From assembly GCA_000226015.1 (NCBI GenBank), contig JH154961.1:67412-131411 (forward strand): a stretch of DNA of 64,000 nt, written 5' to 3'. The DNA is from Mnemiopsis leidyi. Its lineage: Eukaryota > Ctenophora > Tentaculata > Lobata > Bolinopsidae. Positions 1 through 14,163 of this stretch are shown here, piece by piece. Numbering within the stretch: position 1 is the stretch's first letter; the number at the start of each line of letters is the position of its first letter. Under the pieces are notes generated by a model. The model ran no database searches and had not been told where the DNA came from. It worked only from the letters and a program-made list of their open reading frames with translations. Position numbers and translations under genes: made by a program.

Positions 1-265
1 TCTAGGGCAGGTATCTTGGGCAGGTATCTAGGGCAGTTATTTAGGGCAGGTATCTAGGGCAGTTATCTAGGGCAAGTATCTAGTGCAGGTATCTAGGGCA
101 GGTATCTAGTGCAGGTATCTAGGGCAGGTATCTAGGGCAGGTATCTAGGGCTGGTATCTAGGGCAGGTATCTAGGGCAGGTATCTAGGCCAGGTATCTAG
201 GGCAGGTATCTAAGGCAGGTATCTAGGGTAGATATCTAGGGCAGGTATCTACAACAGGTTTCTAT
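1..265. repeat. 13-bp minisatellite
   Basis: About twenty head-to-tail, slightly varied copies of a 13-base unit of the form gggcaggtatcta fill the left edge. They probably lie in an intron of the isocitrate dehydrogenase gene whose last exons follow. The array may continue beyond the window. Confidence 0.9.
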
Positions 266-2564
<2,299 letters not shown>

Positions 2565-3337
2565 GCCAGCCAAGATGGAGTTAAGTTGGAGATCAAGTTC
2601 GACTTCTCAGTCTTACTTTTCTCGTCAATAGCTGGTGTTATTTTTCGTTGGAGAGCAAGTCTGAATTATGCGTTTCTTTGAAAATATTTCTTCGAGCCAT
2701 AATATAACCCGGTTTTTTCGCAAGGGTTGGTTAAGATGATTTATGATTATTTATTTAATTCCACGCATTTTTAAGCTCCCGGTCACGTCCGCTTAGAGTC
2801 TCTTCTTAGATCAATTACAGATCACAACCCGACTTTTTACACACGTTTTTACGTAATTTCCTTTAGCTTGTGTCTCGTGTTTTACATATTTATTACAACC
2901 CCAGTAATATTCTTGTATTATTTGTTAATATTAAAGTTATTTTATAGCTGAAATTACGGTGTTAACATACACGTTATTACCAATGTGCTCTAGCTCGATT
3001 AACAAAGTTATTTAGAAATAATCAAAGACTAATGAAAAGCTAAGTTCAAAGTTTCGATTTTTCATGATACCTACTCATTTCAACAAGTCTCAATGAAAAT
3101 TTCAAAACCGGTCTTAGCTACTGGCTAGTGACCGTTTAAAAGATAAAATTAGAAAAGCGTTTGTAAGTCCTTAAATTTATTCCGGGCATCTTTGGACAGC
3201 CGCTACCTGGATATATCCAACAATGAAATAAACTGTTGACATTTCGAGTAGAGTAGTTTTTAAATCTTGTCTATATCAATGTCAGTGTCTAAAAATCAGC
3301 TCTTTAAAAATCTCCTGCAGTCCCACGCGGATCGTTA
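2565..3337. other. IDH 3' untranslated and intergenic region
   Basis: This lies between the IDH stop and the stop codon of the convergent PDZ gene. It is AT-rich. Candidate polyadenylation signals are attaaa near 2929 and aataaa near 3227, either of which could end the IDH transcript. No coding is seen. Confidence 0.5.
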
Positions 3338-6300
3338 TCATAGCTTGAACCTGACATGAGGTCCGCCCTTGAGCAGTGACCGCTGTTCTTCAACGGTACA
3401 AGAACTGCTTCTGTCTCCGTTACATCGGCTGCTATGACAACTACAGGAATCTTCATGCGCTGCGCCGGGTTGATCCGACGTCTGCACGTGCTGTTTGGCG
3501 CGAGCTATAGTCTCAAGCTCGATACTCGTGGAGCTGTCGACCCGGGACTGTCTCAGTAAAAGTCTGGGTCGTGTTGAAGTTGGAGGTTTTGTCCGTTCAG
3601 AACTTGAGCTTCTACCTGTCATGACATGATTTCAGAACACAAGCTTCACCAGTAAAACGTGGCTGTCCTCTTCGATTTTCTGTACGAAATAATGTCTAAA
3701 ATTTGATCAGGATGATTATGAAATAAATAATGCTCTTGTCTACCGCGTTTGTCCTCCGCTTGCAGCCTAAGAGTAAGGACAAAAATCCTGCTATTCGAAA
3801 CTTTTAAATTCAATTTAAGAATAATGTCCTGCCTCAAATACCGTCCAGAAGAATTGCATTAATCGAGTTGGCTTGCTCTAATAATGGAATCTTTCCGACA
3901 TTCTTTTCTCCAAGTTTTTCGAGTTTTTTGCCAGATTATTTAATCGTACGATTATAGTGTGTTCCAACATTTTATCATTATGTTAAAAGTCTGATATTTC
4001 GTTCCTGCGCCTCATTCCTCTCTATTCCATTCTCACATGTCTGTCTAACACTTGTGCCCCATCATCATGCTGCTATTCTAAAAGTACCAAGTTTGCCTTG
4101 GAATGCAATAACACCGGGTTAACAAATAACAGGTAGTTCGTTAATCAGTGTGTATTAAAACAATGGCCAAGTTTTAGAAAATGTTTCTAATTTAGACTCT
4201 GGGTGCTCTGTAGTTAAGCCGTGCCTCATGTAATTTGTTAACGATCTGGCACTCAGTCTAAGACGGAGCTTAAAGTTAAGGGTTTTATTCTTTTATTCTT
4301 TTAACCTGTTTGTAAGAAGAATTGTCAGTTATCGATATTTCTTACTTAACCTTTTTTACTTTTTAGGTATGTATTAACAATTTCATACTTTCCACTCAAT
4401 GTTTTCTCATTCCATTTCCAAGGCCCTCATATATTCTAATTGAGTAGAACCACCTTAATTAGTGGACCTCCTAAGGCTAAAATAAACAGTTGCTACACCA
4501 AAATCGGTAAATTAGCAATTTGCTTTTTTTTCTTTTTTTTCTAAAATTCAAAATTTCAATGTTTTTTTGGTTTATTTATTTATTTTTAATTTTTATTTGG
4601 GCTATTTTGGTTTTTTAATCCAAAATTTGATTTCTTATTCTACCTGCCCAAAGATTATACTAAGTCTAACTAAATGTCGCCGATCGTTCAGAATGTTTTA
4701 TCAATGCTTAATTTTCTTTGTTCAAAGTTGCATGTGGCCAATGGGTGTTATATAATTTACGGCCTGTGAGTGTGACTTGACAGTCGCATATCACATTGGT
4801 CTATCGATAAGTCAATTTAATCTGTTATCATTCATTTACTTCAAGTTAACCACTTCATGTGGAAAATTGAGAGGAACGAAAATTTCACAACTAAAGGAAA
4901 ACCTAATTATCATTGATTATTTACAAAAAAATTAATTTACGAATTTATTCAAAATTCAGGACGTGTAAAATTTTATGTTAAAAAAGCCAAAAAACCAATC
5001 GCAACGCCAAAATCGTTAAATTAGCTTGGTTCTCTTTGTTTTTTTGTTTTTTTATATTTTCAGGCTAGGCTCTCATAACTGTAAGTGTAAGATTCTGGCC
5101 ACTTTCAGTTTCACTTACATTAAAATTGGACAGTTATACTTATAGATTCAAACTAAGCAATAAACGTAACAGAAATCATTTAACCGCCAACAAAACTACA
5201 AAATATCAAAACTACCCGGTACCATAAGCAGGAGTTTCCATCCCAGGTCTAGGTTTTGTCGGGGTAGAGTTGCTCCGTTGTGCCACAATCTTCAGAGTAG
5301 CGTGAGCCTGGGATATGAGTCTCTCCACTCCATGGTGTGTCAAGTTTCCAACTTTCTTGCCGTTAATCTGTAGGATCGTGTCTCCTACTCGCAACATCTT
5401 ACTCTCCGCTGCTCTCCCTCCTGGGCGAGGACGTTTTTATGGGAGGAGGTGGAAAGTTTAACTGTCATGTGACAGCGATTAACCAGTAAGAAACTAGATG
5501 CTATTAATTTTGACAACCGCTGTCACGTGATACTGATAGAGACTATTTCCGAATCCTCCCCAAAAATTCTAACATCTATGAGTTTGCCATGAAGATAAAA
5601 TTGTCTCAGAGTTGAACTTGATTAATGAGGACAAATCTCGTTAAATAACAGTTCTTATGTAGGTTTTCTAATTACTATGAGTAAAAATCAAACTTTGGTT
5701 TATTGTCCCGTCTTTGATCGCTATTCTATTGATACAACATATGCTAATTTTATTCCTATCTTTCCTGACCTTTATTACTAATACTACTTTTATTACTAAG
5801 GTAGATGCAACAAACTGTTCTTAATCTTAATCTTATGCCGATTTTGACAAGCCTTACCAGTAACCTTGCCTTATTGCTTATCCAGCTAAGCAGAGTAACA
5901 CTTGCCTGGGAACCTCACTCTCAGTCTTTGTTGCTTCGCTCGGTAAGGGAACCGTAGACTTAGAGAGACTGAGAGCCACGTAGCGCCCGTTAAAGTATCA
6001 CTAAGTCCATGCTTGTGCCCACAGCATAGAGCAAAGAGGGGGTGCCTTGGAGTTGGTTGAAACAGCTCGGTAATCACTAGTTTCGCGCTTGCCGCCGCCC
6101 CCATGGATTAGGACTCCAGTCTGACTCGGAGACTATTTAATTACTCTGCCTCAAAAACTCCAGTCCGGCAAATCAAGTTAAATGATCACGCACAACGCAG
6201 CGAATCAAAATGCAACGTATCACGAGCTGGTTTTCCACGTAGCATAGTTTTCTATCACATTATGCAACCTTTGCTTTCCATTATCCATATTTATTTATCT

Positions 6301-7073
6301 GTGAGAATCTAATTCGGAGATAATTGATACCCTGAAAGTGATACAGGAGCGGGTCTTGCCTGTTTGACCAGAATTCCAACGTAACATCTTGATCTTGTAT
6401 AAGAGGAATGTTTCAGCTTTTAAGTCACTATTTCAAATTCTATTTCTGCCAATGCAGGTCCTTGTCCTTGATCAGATCGTAAACTGTTCAATTTCATCGC
6501 GCTGTTTAATTATGCACTCAGCACTTACTTACCTTACTAGCCGATTTTTATTCCTAGTTTTGCTTAGGTGTTTCAATTACCTTGGTTTATGAGCTTAGCA
6601 TCAAGCCACGTTAAGTAAACATTAATTTTCAACTGCACTAGTAGCAGTACCTACACAGTTCCAGAAGCAATAGAACTAAATGACATAAGTCATGGTGTGA
6701 GTTAACACAGAGTCTCCAGTCATCGCAGTAAATGACCTAAGTCATTTACTTCGTCGTCAAAACAGTGCTTCCTAGCTTCTGATTGGTCAAAATTGGTGAC
6801 CCCTCCCCAAAATACCTTTCTCTATTTCCACCAGTTCTACTAGTCATTAGGAATTGTCATGATAGGGAATACTGATACACTTTCTAAGCCTGCAATCACA
6901 GCTAGCACATACCTGGTTTGATGAAAGAAACTTTGATATCCTGGCCGTATTCCCTGCCCCCAGAAATCCTGAACCCCCCAGGGAGGGCCGTTCTGTATCT
7001 GGAGCCGATACTCGAACTCCAGCCCTCCCTCACTGGAGGTGGAACTCCAGGATCTGTACATACTCTTCATCAT
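3338..7073 (-). CDS. Small PDZ-domain protein, three exons
   Basis: Exons on the minus strand are 7073-6913, 5420-5223 and 3615-3338. The start ATG at 7073 has an in-frame TAG a few codons upstream. The product is about 211 residues with one PDZ domain at roughly residues 22-102. The carboxylate-binding loop appears as NGPPWGFRISGG, followed by KMLRVGDTILQINGKKV and THHGVERLI. This pattern resembles PDZ domains of PDLIM, Shroom and synaptopodin-2 type adaptors, which bind C-terminal peptides and tether proteins to actin structures; which family is unclear. The rest of exon 3 is Ser/Thr/Arg-rich, probably disordered, and the chain ends HVRFKL. Oddity: the PDZ loop is readable only if the six-C run at 6974-6979 (plus strand) is one base shorter. 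With that change the exons total 636 bases, exactly 212 codons. There are no LIM or other domains. Confidence 0.8.
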
Positions 7074-8871
7074 GAGTAGCTAAATTTGAACTGAGGAGGA
7101 GCTGAGTTGTGTTCAATCTAAAGACTTGGTGGACACTGAAAACTGACCATATAGAAATAACCGATACTTCTGGGAAGATTCCTGGCTAAAAAGCGTGCAA
7201 AGTAAAATCTCTAATTTTGTTAACTGATGGTCAGTTAAACGAGGACTGGTCAATAGATAGCAACAGCGAGAAGGAGGAAAGAGTATAGCTTTTGCGAGCC
7301 ACCGTATCTAGTACTAGTAGCAGTAGCCACCTTGATCTAGTATTCTTGAAATTGTTCCGCAACCCTGTCTTGTGAGTGTCCTAGATTGATCTCTGTAATC
7401 GCTCGCCGGAGTTAACAACACCGCGGTCCTGTTTCTCTATCCGTACCAGAGTTCGTGTACTTACTGATACAGAATTAATGTTCATTCATCAGGACCCTAT
7501 CTTCTGGACCACTAAGTGACAGCGATCTGACCGTCATGATTATCAAGCATTGTTTACTGACATAAGATCGTCATCCTGGGCCTTATGACAAACTGTAAAC
7601 AACATTTGACTCGTCCTTAGTCCTCGCATAGGATTTATGTCATAGTCTGCTTGGTCACTGTGAAATTTATCAATATAAGAGGCTAATGATGGTGTTGGAC
7701 AGTGAACCCTCATCATTGTACCATGAGCATGAAAACATAATTTTAAAGCAATTAAGAAATGGATAATAACTAAGGTAGTTGGGACTAATTGCTCTTAAGA
7801 ATTAGCGAAAGTAGAAAACCCTGACCTGATATTCTTGTAGAAATATAATGTGTCAAAGATACAGTTTACTGATAGCTTACATCATAACGCATTTTTCACA
7901 TCTCCTTCAGTCTAAACAAAATTAATTCTTCACGTATAGCTCATAGTTTAGAAGTTTAGATTGACTTGCTTGACATATAGCAGCATTCAGAGTCCGAGCA
8001 AAAGTTTAGCTCTGATCACACAATTCACCTCAGCCCTCAGAGCACAGAACACTTCGAGTTCAAGATACACTTTATAGCTTTCTGACCACATGCTTCATCC
8101 AACGACACGGTCCACAAACAATGTGCACTGTACCATCAACCCACGTGTCAAGCTGCAATTGTCACGTGACCTTCATCACGCAAACATAAACCTGCTTAGA
8201 TTTAAAGACAAACTGGTGTCATTTTTTGTGTTCCTGTCGCAACGTCAATACACTTACAGAAAAAAATATATACTTATTTTTTATTTCTTTGTTTTCTAAT
8301 TTCTATACACATTCAAGCTACTTCACGTCTTATTAAAATACAGAATCGTTATTATAACCTAAGACTGCCGATGCCCGCGTGACTGTAATTATCTATCAGT
8401 ATATTAACTAATGTAAATGTCATGAATTACACGTCTTTATTCTCTTCTTTTTACTTTTTGTCAGTAAGTGTAACTGTCATGTAGTGTTTGCACAAGTTCA
8501 ACTTATTTGATGCTAGAAAAATTTTTCCTGTGGCTTTTTCTTACTTCTCGGTGTTTTCACTTTTCAGTATTGATTGTTGTGAATAAAAGCATCTTAGCGT
8601 TCGTCCTTCGTTATATTATAACACTAACAGTAGATCAAATAAACTAAAGAAATTCAGTAGAAAGTCAATGAAAACACCAAAAGCTTTGTGATCGCATTGG
8701 TAGAACTTTTTGTAAATTTGTAGAAGATGCAATGCTCCGTTAGATAAAGAAAGTCGTTAGTTGTCTGTATGTTGTAGGGTCATATAATTAGAGGAGTAAA
8801 AGCAAAGAAAATATAATCTCAATCAGCTACACAATCTTTATTCTTAAAGCGACGTAAAGGAGCCGACCGAG
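7074..8871. promoter_or_regulatory. Divergent intergenic region between the PDZ and aquaporin genes
   Basis: The start codons of the minus-strand PDZ gene and the plus-strand aquaporin face away from each other across 1.8 kb, so both promoters should lie here. Two CACGTG E-box palindromes at about 8143 and 8163 stand about 20 bases apart in an inverted-repeat setting. No TATA box or coding sequence can be called. Confidence 0.4.
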
Positions 8872-10979
8872 ATGGGAGGAGACGCTGAAGCAAAGGTAAA
8901 TGGAGCTAGGACCGGCGGAGTAAGTTGAAATTATAGCTTCTGCTTTTATGTCTGTCTGTAGACGTTATGTATTCGATAAACGATTAGAATTACTAACAAG
9001 TCAAACAGTTGTGGCACTATGTCTATAGTGAATAGTGATTTTTTAGTAGCCCGAAAGAAGCCTTGAAGTAACAATGGATATTCCTCAGAGACGTTTTTCA
9101 TTCGGAATGGACGATCTCAACGGCAGATTGATCCAGAATTTCTTCGCCGAGTTGTTAGGAACAATGTTTTTGATAATCTTCTGCGTCGGCTCTGCTAATT
9201 CAACAGCTCTGACTGCTCTGGGTGAAAATAGTCCTGCTTACTACCTCTCCATCTCTTTGGCTTTTGGCCTTGGTAAGACTAAAACTATGCGTATAGCGCT
9301 TACGATTTGATATAATAGTCACTGCATAAAACTTATCTTCGGGGGAACTTATTCAACTGTAAACTGTGAACTTTTATAAATCATAACAATTGACTGAGAT
9401 TCTCATTCAATTTTAATTTTCTTAGCAAATTTTCACGAATTGTTATCATTGCAGTCTTCAGGATCAATTTAAACACAAACCAATAACTGATTAACTGACG
9501 ACTGAAATACATCAACATGAGATTCAATTAAATTGAAATTGTTTACAAATTTCAAAACAGGGATCGGAGGTATCGTGCACATTCTGTCCTCAACTAGCGG
9601 AGGTCACGTGAACCCTGCTGTGAGCCTAGCTCTTTTCCTAGACAGGAGAGTGAGTCTACTTGTAGCTCTCGCCTACATCGTCGCTCAGTTCGCCGGGGGA
9701 TTTGCTGGAGCAGGTAATATATTTTTTGATTTCGCGTTATGTTTAAAATAATCGTAATTATTTAAATAATTATAATTCAAACTGTGACACGAAATATCGA
9801 TTTTTGACGGATCTTCATACTTCAGGTATTTTGTATGGATTAGGAGGGTTCGAAAGCGGCGACCAGACTGCGGGACAAAACATGATCTTGATCGATAGGC
9901 TCGGTGCCGAACATGCATTCTTCCTGGAAGTTTTCGGAACAGCGTTCCTGATTTTAACCATTCTCGCTACAATTGACGAAAAACGCGGGCACGCTCCCTC
10001 TTATCTCCAACCTCTCGCTATCGGGATCGCCATTCTCGTCATGCACATCTTCCTGGTCAGTTGTAGTTGTAGTACTTATAGTAGTTGTAGTTGTAGTACT
10101 ATATAGTAGTTGTAGTTGTAGTACTACATAGTAGTTGTAGTTGTAGTACTATATAGTAGTTGTAGTTGTAGTACTATATAGTAGTTGTAGTATACTATAT
10201 GGCACTACTATATAACACTACTATATAGTAGTACTATATAACGCTACTATATAACACTATACTATAAAACACTTCTGCTACAATAAAGCACTACTATATA
10301 GTATATACCACTACTATAAAGTAGTACTATATGGTAGTACTATATGGTACTAAATTAGTATATATATATATACTAAATTAGTATATATACCAAATTGTAC
10401 TTTTTTAGACATGAGTAGTACTATTTTCAGTATTATAGTAGTGCTATTATAACACATGATCCCTTTCTAGCAGAGGTAACAACAAAAATAGAAATAGAAA
10501 TAGTTTGAAATTGCTTCATAAGTATCCTATTGTTCGTTAGTAATGATGTTCAATTATTAAATTTACAGATCCCGTTTACGAACTGTGCTATCAACCCTGT
10601 TCGCGGAACTGTCTGGAATGTTGTAACCGACAAAGCGGACTCAGAGACCCTGGTTTATATTGACATTTGTTTCCTTAACAATTACGAACGACAAAGTTTT
10701 TTCAAATATAATCTTAGTTTTGAACTGTAGAAATCGTGATAACAAATAAGTGAAGGTGAACTGGCTATACCCGTTTAACATTATCTCTAGTCCTAGAAAA
10801 ATCTAAATCGAGCTATTGCGTTGTGAGGACAAGATTTGATAATATTGATTAAGTACCAGTTCCATTCTTGTAGCTAACGTACCACTAACAGCCCTATCTT
10901 TCAGATTTTCCTGTTTGCACCCTTTGTTGGGAGCCTTGTAGCTGTGCCTTTAAACCTCCTTATCTTCACCCCCCATTAA
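8872..10979 (+). CDS. AQP: Aquaporin (MIP family water channel)
   Basis: A six-transmembrane pore protein of the plasma membrane passing water or small solutes. Exons are 8872-8919, 9050-9272, 9561-9713, 9826-10055, 10569-10652 and 10905-10979. All introns are GT-AG, and the exons sum to 813 bases (270 residues, the usual size). Helix 1 is FFAELLGTMFLIIFCVGSAN. Loop B carries GGHVNPAVSLALF with a classical NPA box. Loop E carries TNCAINPVR, so the second box is NPV instead of NPA; the pore arginine is kept. A cysteine sits where the mercury-sensitive Cys of AQP1 lies (TGCGINPA). The last helix is FLFAPFVGSLVAVPLNLLIF. The first short exon (MGGDAEAK...) is inferred from a strong donor and an in-frame acceptor at 9049. 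An alternative start is the ATG at 9074, giving a protein about 24 residues shorter. Confidence 0.92.
10056..10400. repeat. Low-complexity gtagt/actata repeats in an aquaporin intron
   Basis: The intron after the fourth aquaporin exon is filled first with gtagttgtagta-type units and then with actatatagta-type units. It includes many short palindromes such as actatatagt. No coding. Confidence 0.85.
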
Positions 10980-11599
10980 CTCCGAGGAAGAAATTACAGC
11001 CAGTATATCGTGGTGACTTGACTCACTGTGTCGTAGTTAAAACACATAAATGTGGATATTTATCGCAGCACTGCGTGGGAGATTTATTTTATGATCAGTC
11101 AGGCTAAGATACCGCCACCCTTGAAAATGTAATAGTCATTGTTTTATTTTCAGCTTCAGGGGGTGTGCACAATGACTTAATTTTCATAATTACTCTTAGT
11201 ATTACTATAACTGTTACTGTTACTTTTTTTCTTAGTTACAGAATGAGGAACTGATTACTTTGAATTGCATCTAAAAGTTCATTAGTTTGCTTTAAATCTT
11301 ATATCATACTGTTCACGGAAATATTAAGGATTAGCTTTTAAGGATTTTTAAGGATAATTTTGTTAATTCAGTTCAGTTTTTTAATCATAGTTTTAAGATT
11401 TAAAATACGCTTATTTCACTTAATTCGTTATTTTGAATAAATGATCGTTTACGTTTGGGATGAACTTGAAGTTTTTTCAATAAATATAATGATTAGTATT
11501 GCTATATTGGTAATTCGATGATAATATTGTACAAGATTTAAAAATCATTTTTAAATTCTATTAAAAAAACTGTTTTTGTGTTTAATCATGACAATTTCC
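10980..11599. other. Aquaporin 3' untranslated and intergenic region
   Basis: AT-rich sequence after the aquaporin stop. It contains several aataaa-like hexamers (for example near 11435 and 11480), candidates for the aquaporin polyadenylation site. Nothing else is seen. Confidence 0.45.
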
Positions 11600-11970
11600 T
11601 TGTAGGTTGATAACCTACTGTCGGGGCCATCACGCGCTCTCACGCATTTCTGGCCTGGCGAAGAAATTCTAGACGCGCATCGCCCGTTGACCATTTCCAA
11701 ATCCAAGTGCCATTGTGATGCCGATTTATCAAAAGTTTAAATGGGCCGCAACGCAGCTAGTGACTGTGAGTAATTGCCAGTGTGCAGCGTGAGTGTTTCA
11801 CTTACAGTTACAGTTTCATTATACAAGTGCGTTGCTCACAGTAACAAATATTTACTCAACGGGCGATTGGCGATGCGCGTCTAGAATTTATTTTAAGCCA
11901 GAATTTCTTCTATGCCAGAAATGCGTGAGAGCGCGTGATGGCCGCGACAGTAGGTTTATTAACCTACAAA
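11600..11970. repeat. Long inverted-repeat (MITE-like) element
   Basis: An arm of about 90 bases at 11600-11691 is repeated in reverse complement at about 11857-11969, sharing the cores ccatcacgcgctctcacgca and tctagacgcgcatcgcc. Each outer tip is itself a small hairpin (gtaggtt gat aacctac on the left). The centre is unrelated. No clear target duplication was found, so the transposon family is unassigned. A related tip, ttgtaggttgataacttac, recurs at about 12910. Confidence 0.65.
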
Positions 11971-11994
11971 TATTTATTGGTTGTACTTCATACT

Positions 11995-12960
11995 TGTACA
12001 GCAGCGCGCACCCTCCTGTCATTTTATTTTCGGAGAATGAGGTGTGAGGGTCGCTTCGAATTAGTGATTAGGGTCAGACAAAGTCAGACAATTTACTGGC
12101 TGTACTGGGGTTTGCCTAGCTAAAATAGCCAGCTGTGGCTCTTGTCGAGGTGTTACCCGACCCGCGCGCGGCTCGCAGTTTTCTGCTCTCCTCGTTTCGT
12201 TAGAACGTTAGACGGATATCATCTCGTCAATGTGGCTCGCGCTGTGCGCGCCCTATCGAGACGCACATAGCTTTTGCCTCCCAATTTCGCACATCAGGGA
12301 TATACTTGACTTGTCGAGGTGTCACCCGGTACCAGCGCGCGGCTTAATGCAGTTTATTGTTCTCCTCATGGCGAGCATGATAGCCGTTTCGTTAGAACGT
12401 TAACGTTTCGTTAAAACGTTAGACGGATATCATCTCGTCAAGGACACCAGGTGCTCTTGTTTGACTTAAACTTTCATGTCCGACCCTCATCACTCATTCG
12501 AAGCGAATAGAGGGATTCCTCTATGGGAACAAAATGACAGGAGGGTGCACGCGCTGCCGTACAAGATAGGGTGCGCGCAGCAATAGCTACATGGCTGTGT
12601 TGGCTTAGCAACGTTTAGCTAAATTGCAGCGGCAGGTACCCGTACAGCTTTTGTACGGCAGCGCGCACCCTCCTGTCATTTTATTCCCATTCGCTTCAAA
12701 TGAGGGTCGGGCAAAGTCAGACAAGTACAGCTTCAGCTTACCAGGTGCTTATCAATACCACTTACGCAGGCTACGCGTGTTGCCTGGGGACCACAGTCTT
12801 TAAGTTGCTTCGCAACATAGAGAGAGCCGCGCAGCACCCGGTTATACTTATAACTATCACAGTATAAGCGCGCGCAAACGGGCTTTGGTAAGAGCAACGG
12901 CCAGTACTGTTGTAGGTTGATAACTTACTGTCGGCACGGTCGTGGACTTCACGAACTCAC
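11995..12960. repeat. Cluster of GC-rich dispersed repeats, several inverted
   Basis: Two short families are interleaved. One contains cagcgcgcaccctcctgtca followed by ttcgcttcgaatgagggtc: copies at about 12000-12090, an inverted copy at 12480-12570, and one at 12652-12725. The 12480-12570 and 12652-12725 copies face each other as a large hairpin. The other contains gttagacggatatcatctcg: copies at about 12200-12230 and 12400-12440. Both families recur near 58.0-59.4 kb; the second also occurs near 33.7 kb. They are GC-rich against an AT-rich background. No coding was found. Confidence 0.65.
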
Positions 12961-14163
12961 GGATTTTAGTCAAGCTAAGAAGTTCGACAAGGTGTTGTAA
13001 ATAACTTCAAGATCTTTTTAAATTAAAGATATTACAGTTTCAAACCAGTTCACACATGCTGGTAATTATAATGAGTTCTACAAAAATACCGTATTTACAT
13101 TCATCTTTACGCGTTAGTATATGATCATATGTAGCGTTACTTCAACGTTAATATTATGTAATTGTTCAAGAAATAAAATGTTACATACTGAATCAGATTT
13201 TTGATAAGACAGTTAACAATAAGTACTATTAACGTCTTAATATTACAGACAGCAGGTTAAATATTTTAGAAATAGAATTTAGAGTAAACTCTTTTATTTA
13301 TATCATGAATGTTTGGGCATATCTTGATGCTTTATATTTAAAACCCACAGGTATAACTGTATTATTATTTCTATAAATTTGATTTTACAGTTAAGTAAGT
13401 TCAATGATTTAATTCACTCATAATTAAGTCTTTTACTTGATTGCTCACTATGTTCATAAAATAAGTTAAATCGATATCAAGAAGTTTCTTCAAGGTCCAC
13501 AGGGGATCACAGATCTGTCATCGCATTACACATGAACTGGAAAAATGAAGGGAAATATCATTTCTATAAGTTTTCTAGATACAAGGAAATATTTTCTAGA
13601 TTACCAAAACTGTAATACACAAGGAAGCTTCTCCAATAGACAATGTTTATGTTGTCTAGCATCAACAAAAACGACTACCAAAGCAAATAACCTCGCCATT
13701 TTCTCTAACCTCAACATTTATGATAATTAACGTACAATGATTGTGCCGAATTTTACGGCAAAAGTTCAGCTCTGAACAAAGCTTAAGCAACAGTTAATAC
13801 ATGAAAAAGTGCAACAGCAATAACGACACAATATCAACAGTATTTTGCACAAATTCAGATCAGATAAAAAAGTTTAGTGAAATTAAAAACTAAAAATAAA
13901 GCTAGATTATCAATATCATGTAATATATAAATTCGCTATATCCTATACAAAATTCAACAAAGACTGCAACATTAAACAAACTAAATTATATCATATGAAA
14001 TTGGCTGACAGAAAATGAAAGCTCAAAAACTCCCTGTCTCCAAAAAACATCATAACAGCGCACAGTTGCTCCTTTCCGATATAAATTCCTCTAAAAACGA
14101 GTTAAATCAGTTTCAAGGGCTACTCAAAATTGGCATGATTGAGGACCAAGAAAATTTTAGTTT
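12961..14163. other. Downstream flank of the anoctamin gene
   Basis: AT-rich sequence between the repeat cluster and the anoctamin stop codon. It should hold the anoctamin 3' untranslated region (minus strand). No exon or RNA gene is recognised. Confidence 0.4.

Noticed and set aside
1-265. Left-edge array considered as telomeric or CRISPR repeat
   Set aside because: A degenerate 13-base unit in the interior of a gene region; an ordinary minisatellite.
6728-6749. Palindrome gtaaatgac-ctaa-gtcatttac
   Set aside because: A single short hairpin in a PDZ intron with no partner sites; could be chance.
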